DNA of 63,621 nt from Gluconacetobacter tumulicola (lineage in GTDB: Bacteria > Pseudomonadota > Alphaproteobacteria > Acetobacterales > Acetobacteraceae): NCBI RefSeq assembly GCF_014174215.1, contig NZ_JABEQL010000022.1:1-63621 (forward strand), read 5' to 3'. Position 1 is the stretch's first letter. Each line of letters opens with the position of its first letter. The position numbers and the translations under genes were made by a program. The notes under the pieces are model-generated. The model ran no database searches. It saw only the letters and a list, made by a program, of their open reading frames with translations, and was not told the DNA's origin. This document shows, piece after piece, positions 27,226 through 35,243 of this stretch.

Positions 27226-27320
27226 AAACGGGCATCCCCGATTCATCACGATGTAACAATTATTTCATGATCATCGTTTCCGGCAATCGGATAAGAGCGA
27301 CCCGCTGTGCAAACCCCCTA

Positions 27321-27350
27321 GGCCGGGCCTTCGGGCCCGGCCTCTTTTTT
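27321..27350 (+). terminator. Strong Rho-independent terminator
   Basis: The stem GGCCGGGCC / GGCCCGGCC has a TTCG loop and is followed by TCTTTTTT. It lies about 100 bases after the MFS stop. The intervening DNA has no clear gene; a short RNA ending here cannot be excluded. Confidence 0.9.
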
Positions 27351-27449
27351 GCAGCGCCCCCTCCCTCAACCGGCCCGAACACACGGGCGCGGGAACAAAC
27401 CGGGAAGAACAGGGCAAGGCCCGTCGGATTCAAGCCTCAGCTCCATCCA

Positions 27450-27495
27450 CCCACAGAGTTATCCAGAGGGGTATCCCCGGAATCTGTGGATAATC
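27450..27495. repeat. DnaA-box module, copy 1
   Basis: Contains TTATCCAGA (27460-27468, one mismatch to the DnaA box) and TGTGGATAA (27486-27494, a perfect DnaA box on the minus strand). A GGGGTATCCCC-like centre lies between, in the order CCACAGA...TCTGTGG. It is nearly identical to copy 2, about 290 bases away. Confidence 0.7.
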
Positions 27496-27735
27496 CTCGC
27501 CGCTCCACGACGGAACATCATCGCGAAAATGGCTGTTTTCCGCCGATTCCAGCATGATTTCATTCACCCCCTGAAAAGGGTCTTGATTCCATTTCAATTT
27601 TATGACTGCCCCAGGCAGCAAATCATTCACAGCCGATCGGAAAAAAACCACGGAAGCCATCCGGCACCACCCGCCACGCCGGAACAAACCAAGAAAGGCG
27701 GGCTTCGTCGCGATCACGCCTGTTTCCGGACAGGC

Positions 27736-27783
27736 AATCCACAGAGTTATCCAGAAGGGTACCCCCGGAATCTGTGGATAATC
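27736..27783. repeat. DnaA-box module, copy 2
   Basis: ATCCACAGA (27737-27745) and its inverse TCTGTGGAT (27771-27779) flank TTATCCAGA and GGGTACCCC; the perfect DnaA box TGTGGATAA is at 27773-27781. The AT-rich tract at about 27585-27612 lies between the two modules. This gene-free region (27226-28098) may be a replication-initiation or DnaA-titration site. Confidence 0.7.
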
Positions 27784-28098
27784 GCCGGGGGCGCGGCATC
27801 GTCCCTCATCGAAAAAACCCTAGTCTTCCGCCATTTACGCGCCGTCAAGAGCGGCAACGCCGAATCTCCGTGATTCTACCTTACTGTCACATGGCGCCAT
27901 CGGCCCAAACAATTCACAGCTCGACGACGATTCACGCTTGACTCCATGCAGGCGGCCGATGGCCCCCGGAGTCCTTCCGAATCCGTGCAGCCCGGCCCGC
28001 GCCCGGGACGGCCGGCAGGCTTTCATTTCGGGTTTCGGCGGTGTCCGTATAGAATCCGGCTACGGCCCCAAAGCGATAGAGGAATGCGGAAAGGCATC

Positions 28099-28647
28099 AT
28101 GGCAACCGCGAAACCATTCGTTATCCCGCCTCTGGCCGTCCTGCTGCTCGGCCTCCCCTTCTCCTCCCCCGCACGGGCGGACGACCCGCCGGCGCCGCCA
28201 GCCGCCTGCACGCCGGACAAGCCGGCCCTGCCCGACGATCTGCGCGGATGGGCATCTCCGTCCCACCTCGCGGCCGCCGGCACCGTATCCGCGCTCGACC
28301 ATGCCGTCCTCCCGCCAGGGCAGGCCGTGCTGGTGGCCCTGCGGCCAACGCCGGATGTCAGCTACGCCCTCCGCCCCGACGAGCCCGGCGGCTCGGTCAG
28401 TTCCGGCGGAATGGTCGCCTTCGACGCCCCGAAGGCCGGCACCTACCGGATCATGCTCGGCACCCGCGCGTGGCTCGACCTGGTGCACGACGGCGCCGCC
28501 GTGGGCTCCACCCACCACGAGCGTGGGCCGGCCTGTAGCGGAATCGGCAAGATGGTCGATTTCCCGCTGCCGGCCGGACGCGCCATCATCCAGCTCAGCG
28601 GCAGCGGCAAGCCCGAAATCGAAATCATGGTGGTGCCGGTTCCGTGA
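28099..28647 (+). CDS. Exported hypothetical protein, partner of a MauG-like protein
   Basis: A 182-residue protein with signal peptide (FVIPPLAVLLLGLPFSSPARA) and a predicted beta-rich mature domain (AVLVALRPTPDVSYALRPDEPGG, GTYRIMLGTRAWLDLVHDG, FPLPAGRAIIQLSGSGKPEIEIMVV). It has two cysteines, one near the mature N-terminus and one in GPACSGIG. No known family is recognised; the text looks like a small beta-sandwich. The following gene starts inside its stop (GTGA), so the two are surely co-translated and probably act together in the periplasm. AAAGG supports ATG 28099. Confidence 0.75.
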   Translation: MATAKPFVIPPLAVLLLGLPFSSPARADDPPAPPAACTPDKPALPDDLRGWASPSHLAAAGTVSALDHAVLPPGQAVLVALRPTPDVSYALRPDEPGGSVSSGGMVAFDAPKAGTYRIMLGTRAWLDLVHDGAAVGSTHHERGPACSGIGKMVDFPLPAGRAIIQLSGSGKPEIEIMVVPVP

Positions 28648-29336
28648 CCCGCCCCCGGGCATGGCAGCCCCTCGCCGCCGCATTCTGGCTTCCCGCCCGG
28701 GCAACCACTCCCTCCCTGACGGCACAGGAAGTCGGCGTGCAGCTCGGGCGCCGACTGTTCTACGATGCCGACCTGTCGGCGGATGGCAGCATGTCCTGCG
28801 CCACCTGCCATGCCCGGCGCCACGCCTTCGCCGACGGCAACCGCCCCCATCCGGGCATGACCGACCAGCCGGGCGTACGCAACGTGCCGTCACTGGCCAA
28901 TGTCGGCGCGTTTTCGACCCTGACCTGGATCGACCAGCACGTCACGCGCCTCGATCGGCAATTCTTCATCCCCATGATGGGCCATCACCCCGTGGAAATG
29001 GGCATGCCCGACCGCACCACGCTGGTCGGGCGCATCGCCGGCAACGCCTGCTACCGCCACCTCTTCGCCCGCGCATTCCCCCGCGCCCAGGGTCGCATCG
29101 ACGCCGACACGATCGCAACGGCGGTCGCCCTCTTCGAACGCACGTTGGTCTCGCGCGACAGCGCGTGGGATCAGGCCCGGCAGGGCCGCGTCACGCTAAA
29201 GCCGGAAGCCGCCCACGGACAGGCGCTCCCGGATGACGACGAAGCGGCTCTGGAATCCTTCCTGCGGGCGCTGACCGACGTGCATTTCCTGCACGACCCG
29301 GCCCTCGCCCTGCCACCCGAAGCCTGCCCGGCCTGA
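28644..29336 (+). CDS. MauG/cytochrome-c-peroxidase-like protein with one haem site
   Basis: A 230-residue protein resembling the first half of di-haem peroxidases: LGRRLFYDADLSADGSMSCATCHARRHAFADG with the CxxCH at residues 52-56, NVPSLANVGAFSTLTW, MPDRTTLVGRIAGN, and TAVALFERTLVSRDSAWD. Usual members are 330-400 residues with a second CxxCH domain. Here the text passes from LKPEAAHG straight to DDDEAALESFLRALTDVHFLHDP, the usual C-terminus, so the second haem domain is missing. The start is GTG 28644, overlapping the upstream stop by four bases. No clear signal cleavage site is seen. Confidence 0.75.
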   Translation: MTRPRAWQPLAAAFWLPARATTPSLTAQEVGVQLGRRLFYDADLSADGSMSCATCHARRHAFADGNRPHPGMTDQPGVRNVPSLANVGAFSTLTWIDQHVTRLDRQFFIPMMGHHPVEMGMPDRTTLVGRIAGNACYRHLFARAFPRAQGRIDADTIATAVALFERTLVSRDSAWDQARQGRVTLKPEAAHGQALPDDDEAALESFLRALTDVHFLHDPALALPPEACPA

Positions 29337-29352
29337 TCAGCCCGTCAGCCTC

Positions 29353-29739
29353 TCAGTGATCGTCCACTTTCTTCGGCCCCAGCATCGCTTCCACGGTCTG
29401 GGCATCGAGCGCATCCTGATAATGATTGCCGAAATGGGTCCGCACGTAATTCACCACGGACGCGATCTGCACGGGCGAGAGAATGTCGGAAAACCACGGC
29501 ATGCCGCCATGCCCCTGCGCCACGATGGTCGCCGGATAGGCCGCCACGGCCAGACGGGCATTATGCGCCAGCGCCGGCACCTTGCCCGCCCCGATCGCGC
29601 CCGTTCCGCCCTTCATGTGGCACGCCTGACAGATCTGCCGGTAGATCTCGCTCCCGTCGGCCGACGGCGCCTGCGCCCGCGCCGGGCCGGCCGCGCCCCA
29701 GGCGCAGGCCAGCAGCAGAGCCTGAACCAGCCGCCTCAT
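29353..29739 (-). CDS. Periplasmic class I cytochrome c
   Basis: A 128-residue c-type cytochrome: signal peptide (ALLLACAWGAAGPARA), haem motif CQACH at residues 37-41, ALAHNARLAVAAYPATIVAQGHGGMPWF with the axial Met, and a C-terminal helix PVQIASVVNYVRTHF. It overlaps the upstream FAD amine oxidase gene by ATGA, so it is most likely the electron acceptor of that enzyme. It converges with the MauG-like gene, leaving only 16 bases between stops. Confidence 0.9.
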   Translation of the reverse strand: MRRLVQALLLACAWGAAGPARAQAPSADGSEIYRQICQACHMKGGTGAIGAGKVPALAHNARLAVAAYPATIVAQGHGGMPWFSDILSPVQIASVVNYVRTHFGNHYQDALDAQTVEAMLGPKKVDDH

Positions 29740-31325
29740 ACGGCCGTCGCACGATGATGAAGTTGCCGGATAGCGTCGAGCGATGACAGCAAAGCCCCCT
29801 CCTGCCAGCCTGCCATGTAAGAGGCATGATCACCGGCCAACACGATTCTTCCTTCCATGGACACCAGATTCTGGTAATGCGCAGCCCGGTCGGCCTCGCT
29901 CCAGCGCGCGCGGCACCCCAGCATCCACGGCACCCGGCTCCACGCCACGGAGGCACCGCTCAGGAATTCCTTCCGATATTGCGGATGGATTTTCTCGCCC
30001 TGTTTCAGCGCAGCCTCGATCCGCTCTTCCGGCGTCATCCCCGCCAGATCATATCCCCCACGCCCCAGGGCAAACGCCCCCAGCAGAACCGCCGGGCCCG
30101 CGGCATGGAAATTGTCATTGGGGTAGGACACCAAAGCGATTTCCTGATCCGTGAAGCTGATGCCGCCATAGATCGCCTCATCCTCCTCCCAGAACCGCCG
30201 ACGGAATTCCAGCCCGATCTTCGCATGCGACGCATACGGCACGGCGCTGATCGCGGCCTTCTTGGCGGCCGAGACCTGAATATCGATCTGCGAGAGGATA
30301 CTGAGCGGCAGCGTGCACACACACCAATCCGCCTTCGTTTCATGCACCTCGGCCGACCGCGTGTCGGCCCAGCGGACCGTCACGCCGTTTTCATCCTGCG
30401 CAATACCCGTCACCTTGGCATTCAGGGTGATCTGGTGCGGCAGGCGGCTGGCAAAGGCCTTGCCGATCATGTCCATCCCTCCAACGGGCTGGAACATGGT
30501 CGGCTGCATGTCATAGCTGGTGAAGAACTTCATGCTCTTCCACACCACCGGGTCCAGCACGTCATGAAACGGCAGCAGGTCCGACGGCAGCGGCGCTCCA
30601 TCGGCCCCAGCCCCCGGCGGCCGGGCATAACTGCGCTGCCCCGACACATGCAGCCCCTTGCGATAGGCGAGAGAGTCGTCCAGCGTCCCCCACCCTTTCA
30701 GGGCCTCCAGCAGCCGCTCGCGATCGTCCTGCGTCACGGCGTGGTCGAGCCCGCCGGTATTGACCGCCGTGGCCAGAAGCGACGCCACATTGCCATGGAA
30801 ATCCGCCGCCACGTCCCGGTAGCGCTGCGGTCTGCCGCCGAACGCATGCGTGGAATGGACGAGCGCATTGTTGTTGAACTGAATGAACGGCTCCAGCCGC
30901 ACATTGAAGGCCCGGCAATAATGCAGGATGGCACGATGATGGTGCGAAATCCGCCACGGACCGGGATTGAGGTAATTCCCCGGCGCAAACCGGACCGTCT
31001 GCGTCGCACCGCCCAGCTCGGTATAGGTGTCGCCCCCACGCAGGGTCCAGTTCCGCCCACCCGGACGGTTCTGGTATTCCAGCACCTGCACCGCGTAGCC
31101 GGCCCGTTCCAGCTCATACGCCGCCAGCAATCCCGCCAAGCCGGCACCCAGCACCACCACCCTCGCACCCCGGGGCGCCCCGGACAAATCGGGCGCGCCG
31201 GCAAATTGCGATTCCGCCGCGTGACCAAGCGCCGTCATGGCCTGGTACATCGCACCCGCACCCGCAATCAGGCCAATGGCCCGCAGCATGTCCCGCCGCG
31301 TGAAAGCAGTCTGGCCCGTCGTCAT
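29736..31325 (-). CDS. Tat-exported FAD amine oxidase/dehydrogenase
   Basis: A 529-residue flavin monoamine oxidase-type protein. The N-terminus has a twin-arginine signal (TRRDMLRAIGLIAGAGAM). The FAD fold is ARVVVLGAGLAGLLAAYELERAGYAVQVLEYQNRPGGRNWTLRGGDTYTELGG, and the C-terminal GRIVLAGDHASYMAGWQEGALLSSLDAI completes the site. It resembles L-amino-acid oxidases and nicotine-type amine oxidases. With a cytochrome c gene overlapping its stop, it probably works as a periplasmic dehydrogenase passing electrons to the respiratory chain rather than to O2. The substrate is unknown. Confidence 0.85.
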   Translation of the reverse strand: MTTGQTAFTRRDMLRAIGLIAGAGAMYQAMTALGHAAESQFAGAPDLSGAPRGARVVVLGAGLAGLLAAYELERAGYAVQVLEYQNRPGGRNWTLRGGDTYTELGGATQTVRFAPGNYLNPGPWRISHHHRAILHYCRAFNVRLEPFIQFNNNALVHSTHAFGGRPQRYRDVAADFHGNVASLLATAVNTGGLDHAVTQDDRERLLEALKGWGTLDDSLAYRKGLHVSGQRSYARPPGAGADGAPLPSDLLPFHDVLDPVVWKSMKFFTSYDMQPTMFQPVGGMDMIGKAFASRLPHQITLNAKVTGIAQDENGVTVRWADTRSAEVHETKADWCVCTLPLSILSQIDIQVSAAKKAAISAVPYASHAKIGLEFRRRFWEEDEAIYGGISFTDQEIALVSYPNDNFHAAGPAVLLGAFALGRGGYDLAGMTPEERIEAALKQGEKIHPQYRKEFLSGASVAWSRVPWMLGCRARWSEADRAAHYQNLVSMEGRIVLAGDHASYMAGWQEGALLSSLDAIRQLHHRATAV

Positions 31326-31417
31326 CCTGTCATGTCTCTCCTGCCGGCTACGGTGTCAGTGCGATACCGTTATGACAGGCAGGGACGAGAATTGTCAAAA
31401 TCGCGTGAGTCCGGCGT

Positions 31418-31540
31418 TTCCGTTCTTTTTTGAAAAAAGAACCAAAAAACTTTTGATCTGTTCAGGATTCTTTTTCAGGGAAGCATGCGACATCCCCAGC
31501 GGACAGAGGTTCTTTCTTCGGAAAAGGAAGAAATTTTCAA
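31418..31540. repeat. AT-rich dispersed repeat, copy B
   Basis: GTTCTTTTTTGAAAAAAGAAC palindrome at 31422-31442, then AAAAACTTTTGATCTGTTCAGGATT and a second hairpin-like tract (TTCTTTCTTCGGAAAAGGAAG). The order matches copy A at 21969-22102. As with copy A, it lies between two minus-strand genes. Confidence 0.7.
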
Positions 31541-32079
31541 ACGCCATCCGGCAGTTTCGACCGCATCATCTCCCGCCGGTCGATCCGCTGCCCGTCCACG
31601 ACGAAGGTGCCGTCACCGACGGCATGGATCGTCCGCCGCTCCTGCCGCGCGGCATCCATATGGGCCGCAACCCCCTCCAGCACCACGATGCTGTAGCGCT
31701 CGATGAAATCGACCACCCGGCATTCGATATGCGCCAGACACTGCCCGATCAGCGGCGCGCGAACCCGATGGGCCTGTTCACGCACCAGTCCGAATGTCGC
31801 GAACTTGTCGGTATCCTGCCCCGAACAGGTCCCGATCCCCACGACGGTATCGATCATGTCCACCGTCGGAATCGCGATCACGCACTCCTTCGTGCGCTGC
31901 AACGCGGCGAAGGAATAATTCCACGGCCCGGTCGTGATGGCGAAGGAGGCCGAGAAATCCAGCACCATGGTCCAGGAAATGGTCATCACATTGTCCCGGT
32001 GGCGGTCATGGGTCGTGACCAGCACCACCGGCCCCGGCTCCAGCAGCGTGAATGCCTTGCTGATCGGCAGATCGTCCAT
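31537..32079 (-). CDS. Flavin reductase-like FMN-binding protein
   Basis: A 180-residue protein of the flavin-reductase-like (FMN-binding split barrel) family: PVVLVTTHDRHRDNVMTISWTMVLDF, the ITTGPWNYSFAALQRTKECVIAIP segment, and CRVVDFIERYSIVVLEGVAAHMD. The family includes NADH:FMN reductases and FMN-binding proteins of unknown role. ATG 32079 has GGAAGG nine bases upstream and is preferred; ATG 32088 would lie directly on that motif. Confidence 0.85.
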   Translation of the reverse strand: MDDLPISKAFTLLEPGPVVLVTTHDRHRDNVMTISWTMVLDFSASFAITTGPWNYSFAALQRTKECVIAIPTVDMIDTVVGIGTCSGQDTDKFATFGLVREQAHRVRAPLIGQCLAHIECRVVDFIERYSIVVLEGVAAHMDAARQERRTIHAVGDGTFVVDGQRIDRREMMRSKLPDGV

Positions 32080-32228
32080 GGCGGCCATCCTTCCGCGTCA
32101 GTCGGAGGATAGCATGTTTTCCTCCGGCCGGCGGGCCACGAACCCGTCTCCGCTGTCGCATTTTCGCGATCATGTTGTTATCCCGTCCGGATCGGTCCCT
32201 CCCGCAGGGGCCCGCACCAGTGGAGACC

Positions 32229-32624
32229 ATGATGACGTCGGCGATGCTCATTCTTGTCGGATGCCAGCTTCTGGGCGAATTGCTGCGCGCCACGTTTCAG
32301 CTCCCGATCCCCGGCCCGGTCATCGGCATGTTCCTGCTGGCCCTCGCCCTCGGTCTCCGTGCCAGGCGCACCGGCAATGACAGCACGCCCGCGCCGCTGA
32401 AGCCGGCGGCCGAGGGGCTGATCGCCAATATGGGTCTGCTGTTCGTGCCCGCCGGCGTCGGAATCATTGCCGAGGCCGGAGTGATCCGCAAGGAATGGCT
32501 GCCGATCCTCGTCGCCGTGGCCGGCTCGACCATCCTCAGCCTGATCGTGACCGCGCTGGTCATGCACTGGACCCTGCGCCCCACCCACACGCAAGACACC
32601 GACCGCCAGGGACGCGCATCATGA
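32229..32624 (+). CDS. CidA/LrgA-family holin-like protein
   Basis: A 131-residue membrane protein with four helices and the LrgA/CidA text GCQLLGELLRATFQLPIPGPVIGMFLLALAL and GLIANMGLLFVPAGVGII. In Staphylococcus such proteins modulate cell lysis or export of small metabolites. Its stop overlaps the start of the LrgB/CidB gene by ATGA, the standard pair. GGAG precedes the doubled ATG (32229/32232), either of which could be used. Confidence 0.88.
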   Translation: MMTSAMLILVGCQLLGELLRATFQLPIPGPVIGMFLLALALGLRARRTGNDSTPAPLKPAAEGLIANMGLLFVPAGVGIIAEAGVIRKEWLPILVAVAGSTILSLIVTALVMHWTLRPTHTQDTDRQGRAS

Positions 32625-33340
32625 ACGCCGCTCTCCATCATCTCTGGACGCCGCTTTCCGCCACCCCGCTGCTCTGGCTGGTGGTCACGCTCGCGGCCTA
32701 TGTCATCGGCCGCCAGGTGCAGAAAGCCTGCGGGGGTTCGCCCTTCGCCAGCCCGGTGCTGATCGCGATCCTGATCGTGGGGGCGACCCTGCTGGGTACG
32801 GGCACGTCCTACGACACTTATTTCGCCGGCGCGCAGTTCATCCATTTCCTGCTCGGCCCCGTGACGGTGGCGCTGGCCGTGCCGCTGGCCGAGAATTTCG
32901 CCCTGGTCCGCCGCCATCTCTCCAGCATCGGCCTCGCCCTGCTGGCCGGTTCGCTCACCTCGGTCATCACCGGCGTGGGCCTCGTCTGGCTGCTGGGCGG
33001 GTCGCGCAGCGTCGCGCTGTCCATGGCGCCCAAGGCCGTCACCACCCCGATCGCCATGGCGGTGTCCGACCAGATCGGCGGCGTGCCCGCGCTCACCGCC
33101 TCGCTGGCAATCCTGGGCGGCATTCTGGCGGCCATCATCGGCCGCCACATGCTCGCCCGCTTCCAGATCGACGACTGGCGGGCGCACGGCCTGGCCGCCG
33201 GCGTCGCCGGCAGCGGTATCGCGGCCGCCCAGGTCGCAGCCCTCGACGAGATCGGGGCAGCCTTCGCCGCCCTGGGCATCGGGCTGAACGGCCTGCTGAC
33301 GGCCCTGCTGGTGCCCCTCCTGGCCACATTGTGGCGTTAG
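32621..33340 (+). CDS. LrgB/CidB-family membrane protein
   Basis: A 239-residue multi-helix protein matching LrgB/CidB over its full length: TYFAGAQFIHFLLGPVTVALAVPLAEN, LLGGSRSVALSMAPKAVTTPIAMAVSDQIGGVPALTA, GLAAGVAGSGIAAAQVAALDEIGAAFAALGIGLNGLLTALLVP. The K-S-V-T-x-P region is the family signature. It is co-translated with the CidA-like gene. It may work with it as an antiholin-like or transport complex; the role in Proteobacteria is not settled. Confidence 0.9.
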   Translation: MNAALHHLWTPLSATPLLWLVVTLAAYVIGRQVQKACGGSPFASPVLIAILIVGATLLGTGTSYDTYFAGAQFIHFLLGPVTVALAVPLAENFALVRRHLSSIGLALLAGSLTSVITGVGLVWLLGGSRSVALSMAPKAVTTPIAMAVSDQIGGVPALTASLAILGGILAAIIGRHMLARFQIDDWRAHGLAAGVAGSGIAAAQVAALDEIGAAFAALGIGLNGLLTALLVPLLATLWR

Positions 33341-33401
33341 CGACCGTTCGACACGCGCGCCGGCGACCACCCGCCGCGCGCTGCGCGGATCGACACTCCA
33401 C

Positions 33402-33416
33402 TAGACGACCGGTCTA
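33402..33416. promoter_or_regulatory. Operator TAGAC-N5-GTCTA before TetR-yqhD
   Basis: TAGACGACCGGTCTA, 20 bases before the TetR start. The same TAGAC/GTCTA arms appear before the second AcuR-like TetR gene (60418-60432), so the two repressors may recognise related sites. Confidence 0.7.
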
Positions 33417-33436
33417 ATTCAGGATAACCTCCCCTC

Positions 33437-34036
33437 ATGAACGCAGCATCCGTCCATCACGATGTCCGCCGCCATATCCTGGACACGGCACGGCCGATCA
33501 TCGGCAGCAAGGGCTTCTCGGCAGTCGGGCTGAACGAGATCCTCTGCGCGGCAGAGATCCCCAAGGGCTCGTTCTATCATTACTTCGCCTCGAAGGAGGC
33601 CTTCGGCGAGGCGCTGCTGGAGCAGTATTTCACCACCTATCTCGCCCGGATCGACGCGCTGCTGGACCAGCGCGACGGCACGGCCGGCCAGCGTTTCATG
33701 ACCTACTGGGCCCAGTGGCGCGACGCACATATCGCCGGCACGGTCCACGACCATTGCCTGGCCGTCAAACTCGGCGCCGAAGTCTGCGACCTGTCGGAGC
33801 GGATGCGCCTGATCCTGCAGGACGGCGCCACCGAAGTCGTGGACCGTCTGGCCCGCTTCATCGCGGCCGGCCAGCAGGACGGCTCGCTGCCCGTGACGCA
33901 GGATGCCCGCCCGCTGGCCGCCGCCCTCTACCAGCTCTGGCTGGGGGCGACGCTGCTGGCGAAATTCACCCGCGACCGTCAAGCGTTCGACGACGCCATG
34001 ACGGCCACCCGCCGGATGCTCGGCCTGCCCGCCTGA
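33437..34036 (+). CDS. TetR-family regulator (AcuR/NemR type)
   Basis: A 199-residue TetR protein: VRRHILDTARPIIGSKGFSAVGLNEILCAAEIPKGSFYHYFASKEAFGEALL, then a C-terminal domain with HDHCLAVKLGAEVCDLSERMR, of the NemR/AcuR kind in which cysteines can sense electrophiles. A TAGAC-N5-GTCTA site precedes it and an iron alcohol/aldehyde dehydrogenase follows 40 bases later, presumably its target. Confidence 0.88.
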   Translation: MNAASVHHDVRRHILDTARPIIGSKGFSAVGLNEILCAAEIPKGSFYHYFASKEAFGEALLEQYFTTYLARIDALLDQRDGTAGQRFMTYWAQWRDAHIAGTVHDHCLAVKLGAEVCDLSERMRLILQDGATEVVDRLARFIAAGQQDGSLPVTQDARPLAAALYQLWLGATLLAKFTRDRQAFDDAMTATRRMLGLPA

Positions 34037-34076
34037 CCCGATTTTCCGTCGGCCACGCCGGCGACAAGGAGACACC

Positions 34077-35234
34077 ATGCAGAATTTCGAATTCTACAAC
34101 CCGACCCGCATCATCTTCGGCAAGGACACGATCGCCCAGCTTGCCGACCATGTTCCGGCCGAAGCGCGCGTGCTGGTCCTCTATGGCGGCTCCAGCGCCG
34201 AGAAGAACGGCACGCTGGCCGAGGTCCGCGCAGCCCTGGGCACGCGGACGGTGCGTGAATTCGGCGGTATCGAGGCCAACCCCACCTACGAGACCCTGAT
34301 GCGCGCGGTCGCGACCATTCGCGAGGAAGGGCTGGATTTCCTGCTGGCGGTCGGCGGCGGATCGGTGATCGACGGCACCAAATTCGTCGCCGCCGCCGTG
34401 AACTACAAGGGCGACGCGTGGGACATCCTGCGCACCCATGGGGTGGATGTGACCGGCGCCCTGCCCTTCGGCAGCGTGCTGACGCTGCCCGCCACGGGGT
34501 CGGAAATGAACAGTTTCAGCGTCATTTCCCGCACGGAAACCCGGGAAAAGCTCGCCTTCGGCAGCCCCCACGTCTTCCCGCGCTTCTCGGTGCTGGACCC
34601 GACCAGGACCTACACCCTGCCGGTGCGGCAGGTCGCCAACGGCGTGGCCGATGCCTTCACCCACATCATGGAACAGTATCTGACCTACCCGGCCGGCGGC
34701 ATGGCGCAGGACCGTTTCGCCGAAGGGCTGCTGCTGAGCCTGGTCGAAATCGGGCCGAAGGTCATCGCCAACCCGCATGATTACGATCTGCGCGCCAATC
34801 TGATGTGGATCGCGACCCTGGCGCTGAACGGGCTGATCGGCGCCGGCGTGCCGCAGGACTGGGCGACACACATGATCGGCCACGAACTGACGGCGCGCCA
34901 CGATATCGACCATGCCCGCACACTGGCCATCGTCCTGCCCGCCATGCTGCGGGTCCGCAAGGAGGCCAAGCGCGGCAAGCTGCTGCAATACGCCGAGCGG
35001 GTATGGAACCTGCGCGACGGCACCGAGGACGAGCGGATCGAAAGCGCGATCGCACGCACAAGCGCCTTCTTCGAAAGTCTGGACATCCCCACCCGCCTTT
35101 CCGCCTACGGGCTCGGCACCGAGACAATCGACGGCGTGATCAGCCAGCTCGAACAGCACGGCATGACCGCACTGGGCGAACATCAGGACGTAACCCTGGA
35201 AGTCAGCCGCCGCGTCCTCGAAGCCAGCCTCTGA
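34077..35234 (+). CDS. yqhD: Iron-containing NADPH-dependent alcohol/aldehyde dehydrogenase
   Basis: A 385-residue group III metal-dependent alcohol dehydrogenase with strong YqhD text. It has NPTRIIFGKDTI at the start, GGGSVIDGTKFVAAA, LPATGSEMNSFSVIS, the metal-ligand region GVADAFTHIMEQYLTYP, and the His pair GHELTARHDIDHARTLAIVLPAML. E. coli YqhD reduces toxic short aldehydes. It has a full-length fit and an AAGGAG motif. It lies downstream of a NemR/AcuR-like TetR gene, consistent with an aldehyde or electrophile defence unit. Confidence 0.9.
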   Translation: MQNFEFYNPTRIIFGKDTIAQLADHVPAEARVLVLYGGSSAEKNGTLAEVRAALGTRTVREFGGIEANPTYETLMRAVATIREEGLDFLLAVGGGSVIDGTKFVAAAVNYKGDAWDILRTHGVDVTGALPFGSVLTLPATGSEMNSFSVISRTETREKLAFGSPHVFPRFSVLDPTRTYTLPVRQVANGVADAFTHIMEQYLTYPAGGMAQDRFAEGLLLSLVEIGPKVIANPHDYDLRANLMWIATLALNGLIGAGVPQDWATHMIGHELTARHDIDHARTLAIVLPAMLRVRKEAKRGKLLQYAERVWNLRDGTEDERIESAIARTSAFFESLDIPTRLSAYGLGTETIDGVISQLEQHGMTALGEHQDVTLEVSRRVLEASL

Positions 35235-35243
35235 AGCTTGGGA

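Noticed and set aside
27226-27320. Possible small RNA gene ending at the strong terminator
   Set aside because: Only the terminator is clear; no promoter or conserved RNA structure was recognised, and it fits equally as the terminator of the MFS gene.
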